A stretch of DNA of 64,000 nt from Reticulascus tulasneorum (lineage: Eukaryota; Ascomycota; Sordariomycetes; Glomerellales; Reticulascaceae), in contig LSAX01000007.1 of the NCBI GenBank assembly GCA_001557505.1, positions 1,550,001-1,614,000 of the forward strand, in the 5' to 3' direction. Position 1 is the stretch's first letter. The number at the start of each line of letters is the position of its first letter. The notes under the pieces are model-generated. The model ran no database searches and was not told the origin of the DNA. It was given only the letters and a program-made list of their open reading frames with translations. Below are positions 11,208 through 23,100 of this stretch, in pieces. The position numbers and the translations under genes were made by a program.

Positions 11208-14200
11208 TGTACGAACTTATCTGCGTTGCAAGGATTGGGAACGCAAGCAAAGACGCACGTCGTGGGTTTTTTTTTTCTTGCAGCGCGCGCCAACCGAATC
11301 CGGAGCTCGAGATCCTTTTGCCCACAGCTTGGAATCCACACCCGCGTCACGATCCCTGGCCTGATTTTAAACCCCTAGAAAAACACGGGTACAAGCCCCA
11401 TCGGACAGGTTCGCACTGTGTCGTTGGTGCATCTTCAACTTCCTGAAGCGGTAAAGCTTCCCCTCTTGCCGCTTCATCGCGTGGTCCAAACGCCCAGTGA
11501 CTTTTCCTAGGGAGAGCGTGTAGTTTTAGCGTTCGCCATATAGTACAACACCCTATGCACATGTATGTGTATGTGTGCGTGTTACATACGGTAGATAGAA
11601 GGGATCAAAATGTGTTCGTATTTGTAGGTAGGAGCTACTAGACTCTGTCCGGAGCGCGGCCAGCTTCTCCCCTCTGCCCCCTTGCGCATCTCCGCCTTCT
11701 TGCCACCAGGCTGCTGGGAGGAAATAAGAGAAGGAGAATAGTGAAGTCTGCCACGTACCCTAATCCATACAACGCGGTAAATATGTGATGATGTTCACCT
11801 CATGGGTTTCGTCTGGCTTGGCCTAGCTTTATTTGGTCCTGGGCAAAAAAGCTGGTACCCCCTTCCCCGGCTCCACTCAGCTTGCCTGCCCTGGCTCAGT
11901 CCATGCACACATATATCAAAGTCCACTGATTGATTCACTGGAACCCCCAAAGTTTAGCAGTGAAAGCGGCCCCCCCCTCCCCATTCTTGTTTCTTCAGGC
12001 CCTCTTGGAAACGCCCAAAGCACCAATCGAAACGACTTCCAGCGGGCGACCCTAGCTCGCACAAACAAAGCCTGGCGTCCAGGGCTGTTCCCGTCACCTA
12101 TGTAGGTATGTACGTACCTACCTGCCTATCGATCACTCCCACTCATCAACCAGCCAGGTCACGCAAACCTGTCAAAGACGAATCGAGCAATTTGCGGGAT
12201 CCCTCTTTTTGGGCTTCCAAAAGTCAAATCGGTCACGCCATCCCCTCTCGGGCATTGCATCTGTAACCTCATTCTCTGTCTATCCCCTTCCTGGACATTC
12301 AGCCCTCTTTGTCTATTTTCAGCCTCGACTCCCTCAGAGTGGGAAAGAAGCAAGTCCAGAACCGTTCACCTAAGGTCAGTCACAACGGGCAATCACCAGC
12401 CAATATTCCGCCCTCCCCGTTGCTTTTCCCTTCACCTTTTCTTTTCTCTTCGCTTTCTTCGGCATGTTCGCTATCTGCTACCATATCCCCCGCCCGCCCG
12501 CCCACCTGAGTGAGAGTGCAGATGGCCCCCCCCTCCCCCATGTTCCCTGCCAGCTCAACAATACTCAACCGTTTGCCCCAATTGCAACGGGGGGGACTCG
12601 AGGAGAAAAGGCGATGGCCCGTTTTGCGCTCCGAGTCCCCGAGAGACTCTGGGGTTTTATTTTTGAACCTCGAGTTACATCCATCCGTCAAGCATCCCTG
12701 GACGCCTCACGACATGTTCCGTGGCAGCCATCAATCACACGCTATCAGCGCAGTGCGTCCAGTAGTGTGCCATCGCTCATCCCCGCTTTTGAGCCACCAC
12801 CATCCATCGCCCACCCATCACCACCCACGTTCTTCTTCAGCACGTCCCATTCCGCTGCGTTTACCATGTACCATCGCAAGCACTGTGCCACTACCACAGC
12901 AACAAGGTGTTACCCATGTCATCCTCGTCCTCCGCATCCACAATCCACTTGCACCATTTGTCCCACCGCCGCCGCCAGCCAGCTGGGCCAGTATTATCGC
13001 TTCCCAGTACGACGGATGCCCACCCCGTCAAACGCAATCATGGGCCAATTTCCGCCAATCACTGATTGGCCGGGCGCCATATATGATAAGTCCTAAGGCC
13101 GCCATCAATCCCTTTGTGCACCAGCCAAGTGGGCGGTTGACATCGATAGTTCAGAATCCGCCATGCAGAGTATGATGAGTGAGATGCGTGCCATGGGGCT
13201 GGCTTCCAGCTCATTGGAGACGGATGCCAAATCCGTCCCGATGCTGTTGGGGCCCCCTGGCAATTGGAGTGCTGCCTGCATCCGAACAGACATGGTGGCC
13301 TGTGGAAAACTTTGGAAAAGAGTCCCTCATTCGTACGGGCGTAATCGCTGGCTGGCGATTGTGGCCGGCCAGAGGTGGTGGTGGTGCATTCCCCTGCGGC
13401 GAGAAGAGGGAAGAGGGGGGGGGGGGCAGGTAGTGGGCAAACATCTAGCCCGCAGTTCGTTGTAGCACCACACACCAACCAGCCAGCACTGTTTGATTCG
13501 AGCCATTCGATAGCATTTGCTAACTGCAACAATACTGCCGGAAGTCTTACCCGCGCAAGTCTGGCACTTGCTGAAGCCTCTCCCTCTCTGCCGTTCCACC
13601 ATTTACCTCTGAAGCATCGTCATTGTCCCTTTCAGCTGAAGAGATATCCCGAGTGAGTACCATGGCAAAGTGTTCAGTTACCCGACCCAGATCCAGCCGA
13701 GATATTTTGGGTGGTTTCTTTAGCTTTGAAGATACCCAAGCTGACCAGGTAGGGGACGGCATTGTACAGTATGTATGTATGTACCTTATACCGCACTTCG
13801 TCGCACTGGGCGCTTCCCGATCATCAAACCCAGAATCCCAATCATCGACCCAGCAGACGCCCCACCTGCCGCCAATTATTAATTATAGTTAATGCGTGTT
13901 CTCGTGCCTTTCAAAGTTGGTTGACCTTTCATTATTTGGTGCTGCCACAGACGTAACGACCCATAGCTGGCTTCGACATCAAAGTCCTATTCATACTGTG
14001 CCGCTAAAAACGGAGCTAAGATTGATGGTCATTGGTTGCTGACAATTGCCCTGTTCAAGCTCCAGGGTCCCAGATCTTTCACGCCGAACACGAACAGGCC
14101 ACGCGAAGCGCAAGCGAGGTTCGACTAGTTGCAGCACCAGACGAAGACTCGACCGGAAGGATAGCCTGCCTTACATCAAGGGGGCGCTGCGTGTCCTGAA

Positions 14201-14487
14201 CACAAGACAGGTAAGGAACGACGGCGTCAAACGCAATGCAGTTCATAGCGATGGTTGCACTGTACCTGTGCGTGTGAGACAAGAGAGACAGAGAGAGCGA
14301 GTGGGAGAGCCCAGAGGTCCGGCGACCGGCCTAGTGCACAGCGACGGCCTACGACAGTGTCAACTGCAGCCATGGCCCCCATCTCCGGTTTTTGGCACTG
14401 TCCTAGCACCTCGAATGTGGAGCGAGATGGGGGGGAATGTGTGGTGCTTGGAAACTTTAGCTGCAGGTGAATGCGTCTAGCATTTGT

Positions 14488-14545
14488 CCTCGCTCGTTTC
14501 TCTCCTCGCGCGCTCTCTCTCTCTTTCTCTGTCTCTCTGTGCGTT
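14488..14545 (+). promoter_or_regulatory. CT-rich tract, candidate mcm1 core promoter or leader start
   Basis: A run of CT repeats (centred on 14511-14540) about 0.8 kb upstream of the mcm1 ATG. Pyrimidine tracts on the coding strand often mark transcription starts of well-expressed fungal genes. No direct evidence of transcription can be read here. Confidence 0.35.
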
Positions 14546-15101
14546 GCTCCGCTTCTCTCATCTTGTAGCTTGCCCTGCTAGGCTCCCCCCCCCCCCTGGT
14601 CTACCACCTTCCCTCCTTTCGGCAACAACGCGAATCTCCTGAAGCCTCCTCCCACGGGCTGCCAGGGCCTCTCCCCCCCCCAAATGCACAAGTCCCAAGA
14701 CCGCCACCCACCCCCCCCGCCTTTCGTTTTTTTAAACTGTCTGGTCGTGGCCGCAGCCCGTGCTACCACCTCACTATCCTCCTTTCATTCACTCCGCAGT
14801 CACCTTTACCTTATTCTCTCGAAGTCCCTGAACTGACACTTGTTGCTTGTTTTCTAGAACAGGGGAATCACCAACCAGGAAAAGGCTTAATTCTGGGGCC
14901 AAACCCGTTCTCGGCTCCGTTCCATAAACCCGCCCTGTTCCTTTGAATCATCTGGAGTCGCGTCGTTCTTTCCTTCGCCGCGGGTCACCCTCGGATCAAT
15001 CAACACAGGCTGTTCGCATATCTCCTGCGAGTAACCACCACCCATCCCAAAAAAAAAACCCAGCCCGCCCTACTGTCCGCTGCCCCGACAAGCACAAGCG
15101 C

Positions 15102-15332
15102 ATGCCAGACACGGAAGCCCAAAGTCAAACAAAGCAAATAAAAATTAACCTGAATTCCTCGCTTCCTTCCGCCGGCACCAGACTCGATACAGCCAGCGCC
15201 CAACCAGGTTTCTGCGACAGAAAGGCACCTACCTACAACAGAGCCTCTCCGCTCAACTCCAGATCAAGTATAGGTCCATCGGCACCACGCTCAAAACAGC
15301 ATCTCCACCATTTTGCCTTTTTTATCTCGTGA
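15102..15332 (+). other. 76-codon upstream ORF in the mcm1 leader
   Basis: An ATG-started frame (MPDTEAQSQTKQIKINLNSS at its start) that ends at 15332, 24 bases before the mcm1 ATG. It would be translated only if the mcm1 transcript starts upstream of 15102 and no leader intron removes it. The peptide has no recognisable domain; a regulatory role is inferred from position only. Confidence 0.35.
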
Positions 15333-15356
15333 TACCATCCAATATCACAATTGACA

Positions 15357-16205
15357 ATGGCCGACATTACCGATCAGCACGACCAAACCTCGCCTACCGA
15401 CCTCGACGATTCGCACTCGGTCGGCAATGGCGCTGTTGAAAGCCGCGGAGTCAAACGCCAACGTCCCAGCACTGCCGACGACGACGACGACGATGATGAG
15501 AAGGGCGGCCGAGAGCGTCGCAAGATTGAGATCAAGTTCATCAGCGATAAATCTCGTCGCCACATTACCTTCTCCAAGCGCAAGGCCGGCATCATGAAGA
15601 AGGTAAGAGACCCTCGTTGGTCGCGCCCTCCCGCTCGACCATCGCGCACATCCCATCGCGTCATCCCTTCTTCAGCATCCTCTCGTGTTCCCGCCGCTAA
15701 CATACATGTGAAAACAAATAGGCCTACGAGCTCTCTGTTCTGACGGGCACCCAAGTCCTTCTCCTCGTTGTATCGGAGACCGGGTTGGTGTACACCTTCA
15801 CCACCCCCAAGCTTCAACCGCTCGTCACTAAGGCTGAGGGCAAGAACTTGATTCAGGTACGCATCACATTGCATCGAGTGTACTCATCAAGATGAAACAA
15901 CTCGTACTGATCGACCGTTGTAGGCATGTCTGAACGCACCCGAGCCTTCGGCCGGCAACGAAAACGGCGTCGACGACTCGAATCAGGTCGACTCGCCTGA
16001 AGAAGCACCACAACAACACCTGCCTCCACAGGCCACCCGGCAAGGAATGCCGCAGAACCCCCATATGCCACCGAACTACATGCCAAACGTCGGGATGGAC
16101 CCTTCGCAGGCCCTTGCCTACCAGAGCTACGTCCAGCAACGAGGAGCTCAATATGCGATGCCACCGCAGTCCGGCATGCCCCAGCACACCTCTCACCAGT
16201 CATGA
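15357..16205 (+). CDS. mcm1: Mcm1-type (SRF-class) MADS-box transcription factor
   Basis: Three exons: 15357-15602, 15722-15856 and 15924-16205, with introns of 119 bp and 67 bp, giving 220 aa. The N-terminus is followed by an acidic run (seven D, residues 41-47). The MADS/SAM region spans about residues 50-130: GGRERRKIEIKFISDKSRRH, FSKRKAGIMKKAYELSVL, then VLLLVVSETGLVYTFTTPKL and VTKAEGKNLIQACLN, all typical of the SRF/Mcm1 class. The remaining ~85 residues are rich in Q, P and M, probably an activation tail. Mcm1 is a nuclear dimer that binds CC(A/T)6GG-like sites and, with partner proteins, controls mating-type, cell-cycle and developmental genes. The first intron falls inside the DNA-binding helix, after MKK. 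The upstream region is nearly 8 kb. Confidence 0.95.
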
Positions 16206-19200
16206 TCGTCATTTTCCTGATGACTTCTGCCCTGCTCGCTGATACCCGGCATACAATGCATTCTAGAGACCTTGTTTCTCAGGCGTGGACAGATGCTCAC
16301 ATAATTTGCGAGGCTCTGGTGGTCATGGCGTTGGTTCCGGTGTTGCTGTCGCATTACATTTCCAATCCATTTCCCTCTCTTTTCCGTGATTTCCCCTTCA
16401 TTTTCTACGACTGCGTTGCCGAAGTTTTTTTTTTTGGCAGCAACTTAATCACGCCGATATCTTTCGGCGTCGACCCTTGACTGCGTTTGCGAAGGGTGCG
16501 CCGTTTCGACACGACTGGACTGTCGAACCCTTTGTCACGATTGTCATGGACACAAGATTTAATGCCATCTTCTGAAGGCGGAATATATAGGTGGACCTGG
16601 TGAGAACTTTTCAGAGAGAGGCTGATTACGGGGAGGGTACGGATGATGGGGGGGGGGACATTTGGGAGGCGGCCTCGTTCTTCAAAACTTGCTTAGCGGA
16701 GGGTGGCCAGTCCCTACCTTGTTAGACTTTCGAAACTAGGAGCGTTGGCATCGGAGGTCATCTTCGCTGTCGCAGACATCTCCGAGGATCATGTCCCCGG
16801 GATGGGTGGTGGCGGATGGCAGAGAACGGCAAAATGAGGGCATGATTTTCTCGCGAATGGCACTTTTGGAATGGACTTGTGATGATTTTATCATGGACCA
16901 AAGAGCTACAACCTTTTTCTCTCCCCTGGCGATGCTGCTTGGTCTGGACTGTCGATACCCGTTAAACCTGGATTACCACTCTCACGCATATCTCACCGGT
17001 ATTCCCTCTACCCCCTCTTCGTTTTCAATTGTCTCAGGGGGTCGGGAATCCGAGGCGTGGGTTTCAATCAGGATGTCTCTGTACGCGCGTGAGGTCGTCG
17101 TGAGTGGAATCCTTTAGTGAGGGAGCGAATATGTCAAAAAACAATTGTATGATAGTCGTCGTGATCGTTTTAGAAACTCAAACCGGATATTGCTAATATT
17201 TCTCAACCACACAACTCGGGACACTGATATCGTATCAACTGATTCTGTGTACTTGACCTTTCTGCGAGCCAGCGGCGGTGGATCGCGTGGATTTGGGGGG
17301 CGATGTATTTTTAAATCGTTCTGTGCTGGCCGTTGACTCCGGGGGGTGTTCCCCATATTGAATTAACCTAGAGCCGGGCGTACCTTCCTGAAAGGGTAAT
17401 ATTGAAAAAGGAAAATAGGGATATTTGCATACCGTATGCAAGTAATCTATTCGGCTTCGTTTTTCTGGCCCTGGCAGGTGCGTCGTTCGTTTGTTCGTTC
17501 GGTCGGTCAGTATGCTGGGGGGGTTGCAGGACTGAAGAACGGGAGGGGCGGCGTGGCGTGCAGCAACGGCGGATTGCGTTGCTATCGATCAATGGAGAAT
17601 TCCGCGGCTCTTTTTGGGTCTTGAATTTCCTTTTGGGAATCGAGCTATCTTTCCCCATTGGGCCTTTGTGGCTGATTGTGTATGTGAGATGAGAGGCCGA
17701 GATGTTATCGTGTGACTTCTTTTTTTTAAGGCAGGGGCTGGGCGTGTGTCTGTGGGGGTGGGGGATATCTCAAAAGAGGGTTCGGCATGGTTTACAAGCT
17801 GCTTTTGAGGAAATTTGGGCGGTAGTGACGACGACTTCGAACAGTGAACAAACTACCTGGGCTCTTGGCTCGGTGTAGATGCTCTGAGCTTCGTTGTGCG
17901 TACTACTTGGTGGTTCGATAAGGCTGCTTGATGATTGACGACACACTTTCTGGGTCTTTGAGTTTTGTTTGATATCGATGCCAATGTGGGTAAAGACAGG
18001 GGCAGCGCATACGAACTGTGGAAGGACGCCGCCACTCCTCGTTTTCTAGTAGGCAGATCATTTAACACCATTGACCAGATTGGTAAATGACTTATATAAG
18101 GCATCTGAGCATGACGAGAGAGTCGGCAGGCGGAGTGGGTACAGATGCATGCTTCCCGCACCGTCGTGGGTTGTCCAAAAGTCAGCCAAACGGTCCCCAA
18201 ACATTATCTTTGATAACGTATGTAAAGTAAGCCCACAGGACGCTCCTTGCTCTCCTCGCGCTTCTCTGCCTTCCTTGTCCCAGGTCCCGAGTTCCTGGCT
18301 ACGTTTTCTGAGCAATCGAAGCCTTGGATGTAGGCATGGGACTGAGAGGTAGTATAGTGCTGAACTCCCCAGACCGTTGGGATCAAGAACAACGGTGCAA
18401 ATCCAATGTTGCTCGTAGTAGCAATCAAACAGCCCCATACATAAGCTGTGGAAGTCTATATTCTCACCTAAGCACGTCGCAGTAGGGGCCAGCCAGTGTA
18501 CACGAATCCAAAGTTCCAAAACTGGAACCAGGCAACATGCTTATCGGGAAGAGGGTATCTCAACCGCGAGGGCCTATCTGTGCAAAAAGAGGTTTACTAA
18601 AATAGCATGACAGGTCCATGGGCGGGAGTGATGGCATTTTTGTTGCCCTTGACCTATTCGGGCTCGAGGGAACCTGTGAGAAAGCGGCCGGTTCCAGCAA
18701 TTAAACTACAATGAGTTAACCCAGCTGGGGAAGATATGCCCACGATTGACAGGCAGCTAAGAAGCCTAGCTCTGGACGTGCCGCTCTTAGATCCCCCAAT
18801 GAGAGCCAGGCCCAAAGACGAGAGCGGAAATAGATGGCGGCGGCGGGTTCCCAGGCGCTGCCCCATCCGGAGAGAGAGTCCGAACGCCACAGTCACGACG
18901 GTACGGGGCCATGCGAGCCATGTCTATCGACATCCAAGTGAGGAGCACAACTGGCTCCGCATTACGAGATGCGGCTCTTTGCTAAAAAGACTACTGGAAT
19001 CCGGTGGTCTGGTCTTTCCAGGTCGTTTTAACTCTGGACGCTGTTTTACAGGGGTGCGGTGAGGCTAGGCTTGTTCCAGGAACTTCTTGGCTGAGGGGGT
19101 TTGAGAAGGTTTCTGCACGGCCTAGCAGTAGGGTCGCCACCAAAGTACCGGTACTTGCCTCCACCACTGCTGGAATGAGACACTTTTCAACACAGAGCAG

Positions 19201-19510
19201 TGGTGACAGCTTCTTTTGGGTCGAGGAATGGCAGTCTATTTGCTGGCCTGCTCTCCTCGGTAGAAAATATCTAGGTCCATTTCCTAGCATTTTCAATAGC
19301 TGCTGGAAGGCGCGTTCTTGATAATTTCCCAAAAATGCCCTAAACGCCTTGAATCCACCCGTGCGTGCTTTCCACACAGCCCATGGAAATCTCCAACATC
19401 ATGACCACATGCCTCGTACATGACTGAATGAATGCCGATTACACCCAAGTCTACGTGCCCCAAAAACCCTTTTCAGCGAAACAAAACCCGTTGCAGATCC
19501 CTCCGACACC
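16206..19510. other. Convergent gene-free interval between mcm1 and the copper transporter
   Basis: 3.3 kb between facing stop codons. The left part should hold the mcm1 3' UTR. There is a 10-G run at 16648-16657, a T run near 16427 and tetranucleotide-like repeats (TTCG/GTCG) at 17482-17510. Short open frames in all directions look like noise. No gene supported. Confidence 0.5.
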
Positions 19511-20137
19511 TTAGTGCTCGCTGATAATGGTGTACCTGCCAACAGCGATGCTGCCGATGAAGACGCCGGCGAGAACAGAGAGGAAGTATCCGACGTTCAT
19601 GGTCATGACGGCCAACATGCTGGAAAAGACGTTAGCAAGTGGATATTATATCCACGGTAGGGTTCGGACTTACAGAAGATAGCCAATACCAGCAATAACA
19701 GTATCAATCAAAGCTCGGATGGGATCCACCGAGAACCTCCACGGCCTGGCAATAGATCGTTTCCGTTGCACGACAGTGACATTTTCCTCGGCGCCGTTCT
19801 CCGACAGGACCATCTGCTTTGCAAAGCTGTCCCCCGAGAGCCGCTGCTCCATGGACTGCTTGCCGTTGACGACGACATATCGTCGCTTCAACTCCTTGTC
19901 CAGCCACTTCGCCTCCTGGATCGATTTGAGGGCCAGGATGCCGCGGAGGAGAGCTGCGAGGACGATGAGGAAGATGCACGTAGCGGCGTAGGTGCCAGCA
20001 TTGCCCGGTGTCCACATCTCCGAGTAGAGCGGGGTGTTCATGTTGGTTTGGAAAATGGTCATCATGGTCATGGTGCTGCTGCCGGACATGTCCATGTCCG
20101 CCTCGGCGTGCGCCGCACCTTCGTGTCTGGCCTCCAT
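19511..20137 (-). CDS. Ctr-family copper transporter
   Basis: Two exons on the minus strand, 19674-20137 and 19511-19619, joined across a 54-bp intron (19620-19673). The product is 190 aa. The N-terminus is methionine-rich (MDMSGSSTMTMM), as expected for copper capture outside the cell or in the vacuole lumen. A first membrane helix (AATCIFLIVLAALLRGILAL) is followed by a ~75-residue cytosolic loop. The second helix starts with the copper-selective MxxxM motif (M156-M160), and the third carries GxxxG (G173-G177), which packs the trimer. Ctr proteins form trimeric Cu(I) channels. Whether this one sits in the plasma membrane or the vacuole (Ctr2-like) is not decided by sequence. The intron lies exactly before the MxxxM motif, so splicing is essential for function. 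Confidence 0.92.
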
Positions 20138-23100
20138 TGTCGGTGGCGTTTAATATTACTGTGTCGAGGAATCCCTAAAGAAAAGGCGTTCAAAAAGAGA
20201 GCTGATTTCAAGTGCCAGGCTCCAGTCCCGGTCGTCTAAAATCAAAGATGGCGAAGATGATGTGATGGTGTTCTAGCGTGGTCTACTCGAATGGATCGTC
20301 CCCAGATAACGGCAAGGCAGGCGGGCTGAAGATATATCCTCCAGATGAGAAGGTTTGCGTGGGATTGTCAGACACGCGCCAGGGAAGAGGTTGGTTACAG
20401 AGTCTCGCAACGTTGGGGTCGAAACAGGTGAACGAGATGCATTGACGGGAAGTGCTTCGTCCTCTGCCAAGATGTTGGAGGTGGGTGATCTCGTCTTTTT
20501 GTTGCTTCTGGGGCAGCCAAGACGCGGGTTCCGGGTGTTGTACGGAGTATTGGACCGCAGAAGTGGAGATTCTTAACAGCTCACAGGCGAAGAATGCACA
20601 CCAGGCTGTTAGCGGGTAATGCTGGGGGAAAGTACCGGATGCAATGGAGGGACTCGGCACCTATTCCTGCGCAAAAGCGCTCAATCAGTGGAGATCTGAC
20701 AAGACCCAGGGATGGGTGGGTCGCGGAGAATATCTTGCCGACTTGCGATTGGCTTGCGTTGGATCCCTAGCGCACGAGACCCTGCAGCCCAGAAGTACAG
20801 GTACACATAGTCCGTCCTTATTCTCCAAAGACAAAAAGGGTCTGATTTAGCTAGACCTCATTCCTCAAACAACATGCTCACGTATCACCACCTCAACCGC
20901 ATACGATCCAAGATGGGCCCTCGACGCGAGTTGTTCAGACGATTTCCTCTCTGAGTAATCTGCCTACACACATTCCAAACATGAACGCCGCCTCGCCCTC
21001 TGTTTGGTCAGCTCCGCCTCAGACCCGTGATCGACGAAACAAGCCTCGGTCGCTGCCAGAACAGGTTCGTGACGACAGACGGGCAGACCTTGTGACGAAA
21101 TAGAGCTGGCAGCAAAGGGTATTTGGAAATGCCCGCTCCAGCTCATTTGGTCCAGATCCCTGATCTTGTACCTGCCAAGATCCAGAGCTGGGGCAATCCC
21201 AAGATTGCTGCGGCCGTTTCTGTTTCGTTTGTCTCCATTCTCAGAGCATCTGGATATTCTGTGGTGGTGGCCTATCGTTGAAGAAGATGAATGCTGGCAA
21301 TATCACACATGATGGGGCTGGCGAGCTTTTAAAGTTAAAAGCTGCCTACAGACATTCTGGTGCTTTGCCATATGGATCTGGCATCGGCCGTATGACTTCT
21401 TTGATGATTTCAAGAAGTTTATAGATCACGTACGTGTGCTCAATCTCCAAAATCCGGCTGTGGGGAGGGGGGGCTATGAATCCCATGCTTCAATATCAGA
21501 AGTATCGTGGCATTCATCTCAATTCAACGCGATCAGAAGCCTTGTCCCCCCACGACTTTCTCGTACTGCTTTGTCTTTGGAGACAAATGTATGTTCAAGA
21601 GTGTCCAAGTGCTTTCTAACCTGTTTTATGGCGTGCCAAGAAGTCTTTGGCCTTTTGCTTGATCTCTCTCAAACCGCCTTGACTGCTATTTATGGAAGTG
21701 GCGTTTATACATGAATGCTCGCGGACACTTACCGATCAACCCTCTCTTGAAAGCAGAGCGCTGCTTACCTGCCTGTTTCAAGTCCGCATCTATGGGCTCT
21801 ACCACAGTGCAGTCAGGTGCAGCTTGAGATCTACAGGAAAGACGCCACGAGGTTCCGAGGCAAGAACTGACGATAATTCGAGTTCAACTACAAGGTGGCC
21901 GAGAGTGGAAGACCTGAGGGTCGGTATGAGCCGTTCTAGCCAAGTAGATCTTCTCCAACTACTTTAATACTTCCATGCTAACTGCCCGTTGAGATGCCAC
22001 CCGTTTTTATTAGGTACTAAGTCTTTGAAGCCTCGACTGTCAATTGGATACCCTGAGCATGCCAGTCATGCCTCATTTCATACCGATATCAAACCGCACA
22101 TCGACTTCGACGCTCGGGCTCACTGGAATCAATCAAATTGTACGTAATCTGCGTTGATATCGTTTCTACCCCGGTGGTGGTGTATTTGGAACTCCTCGGA
22201 ATTCGCAAACCTTTCCAAACCAAATGGCGGACACTCGTGTCCGCACTTGCTCAGTTGTGCAGTTGAGAGAAGCTCATCTTTGTGGCATACCGTTACCAGG
22301 GCGGGTAGTAGCCAGACGTAACATCGTTCGTGCCCACGATATCACATCGCTGGTGTGATTTGCCCTGATATCAACGCCCCGACATGCCCAAAAATCCTTG
22401 TCAAGTCTGTGTCAGGCCAGCTACTTCACTCATCTTGGAACCCAGCAGCAATGTTAAGACTACGTCCCAGTTCGATGCCGTTGGTCACACCTGTTCCTCA
22501 TCGTTCCGGGTTTCATCGACTTCCCAAGCACAGGCCAAGGCTTGGGATGTAGTTTACTGGGACTGGTAGCATCGTCCACCTCTTCCCTCGCTCTTGGCTC
22601 GCTCTCCATTCTTCTCACAGGCATCGGCCTTCTCCCAGCCATCATCGCCTTGCTCAGGCTCTATATCTGATGCTAGTAACTGATACCAGTGTTCTGTGTT
22701 ATCCAAGAAAAAAAGAAAAAAAAACCCCCCCGACAAATATATGTGGCTGTATTTCAAGATTTTCAAGGCATGTAATTGATGATTGGGGAATATGAGCAAT
22801 GTTCTTTGCTGTCCTGCTCGCACACTTTGGCTAAGTTATGTATGTGATTTAAGAACCTTTCGAATCGCCCATAAGTAGAGTTCGAAACTTCCTCAATAAC
22901 AACAAATTACTCATCTGATCTTCTATTACTATGTCTATGACCGAGATATCAGCAAGCCGCATACTGTACTCGACACCCAGATTTCGATAGCCGCTCCTAA
23001 GAGCAGTTAGGAGCCAGCAGATCCATCGCTGCCGTGGTCGGAGTGAGGGCTCGTGACACTGCCTACCAGGTATACTTACACGACATCAGCCTCTAAAAGT

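Larger units (their letters stand above)
7322..15101. other. Long gene-free interval upstream of tetraspanin and mcm1
   Basis: Nearly 8 kb between divergent start codons with no gene I can support. It holds the tetraspanin leader, several C or G homopolymers (11 C at 8305-8315, 12 G at 13415-13426, 12 C at 14585-14596), three palindromes built on TACGTA, C-rich low-complexity DNA at 12.4-13.1 kb and a CT-rich tract near 14.5 kb. Base composition does not look strongly AT-rich, so this is not obviously RIP-degraded transposon DNA. The longest open frame is 10215-10955 (246 codons), listed separately. Confidence 0.5.

Noticed and set aside
12464..13175. Two overlapping plus-strand frames of 210 and 221 codons
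   Set aside because: They lie in C-rich low-complexity DNA and overlap in different frames; composition alone explains the lack of stops.
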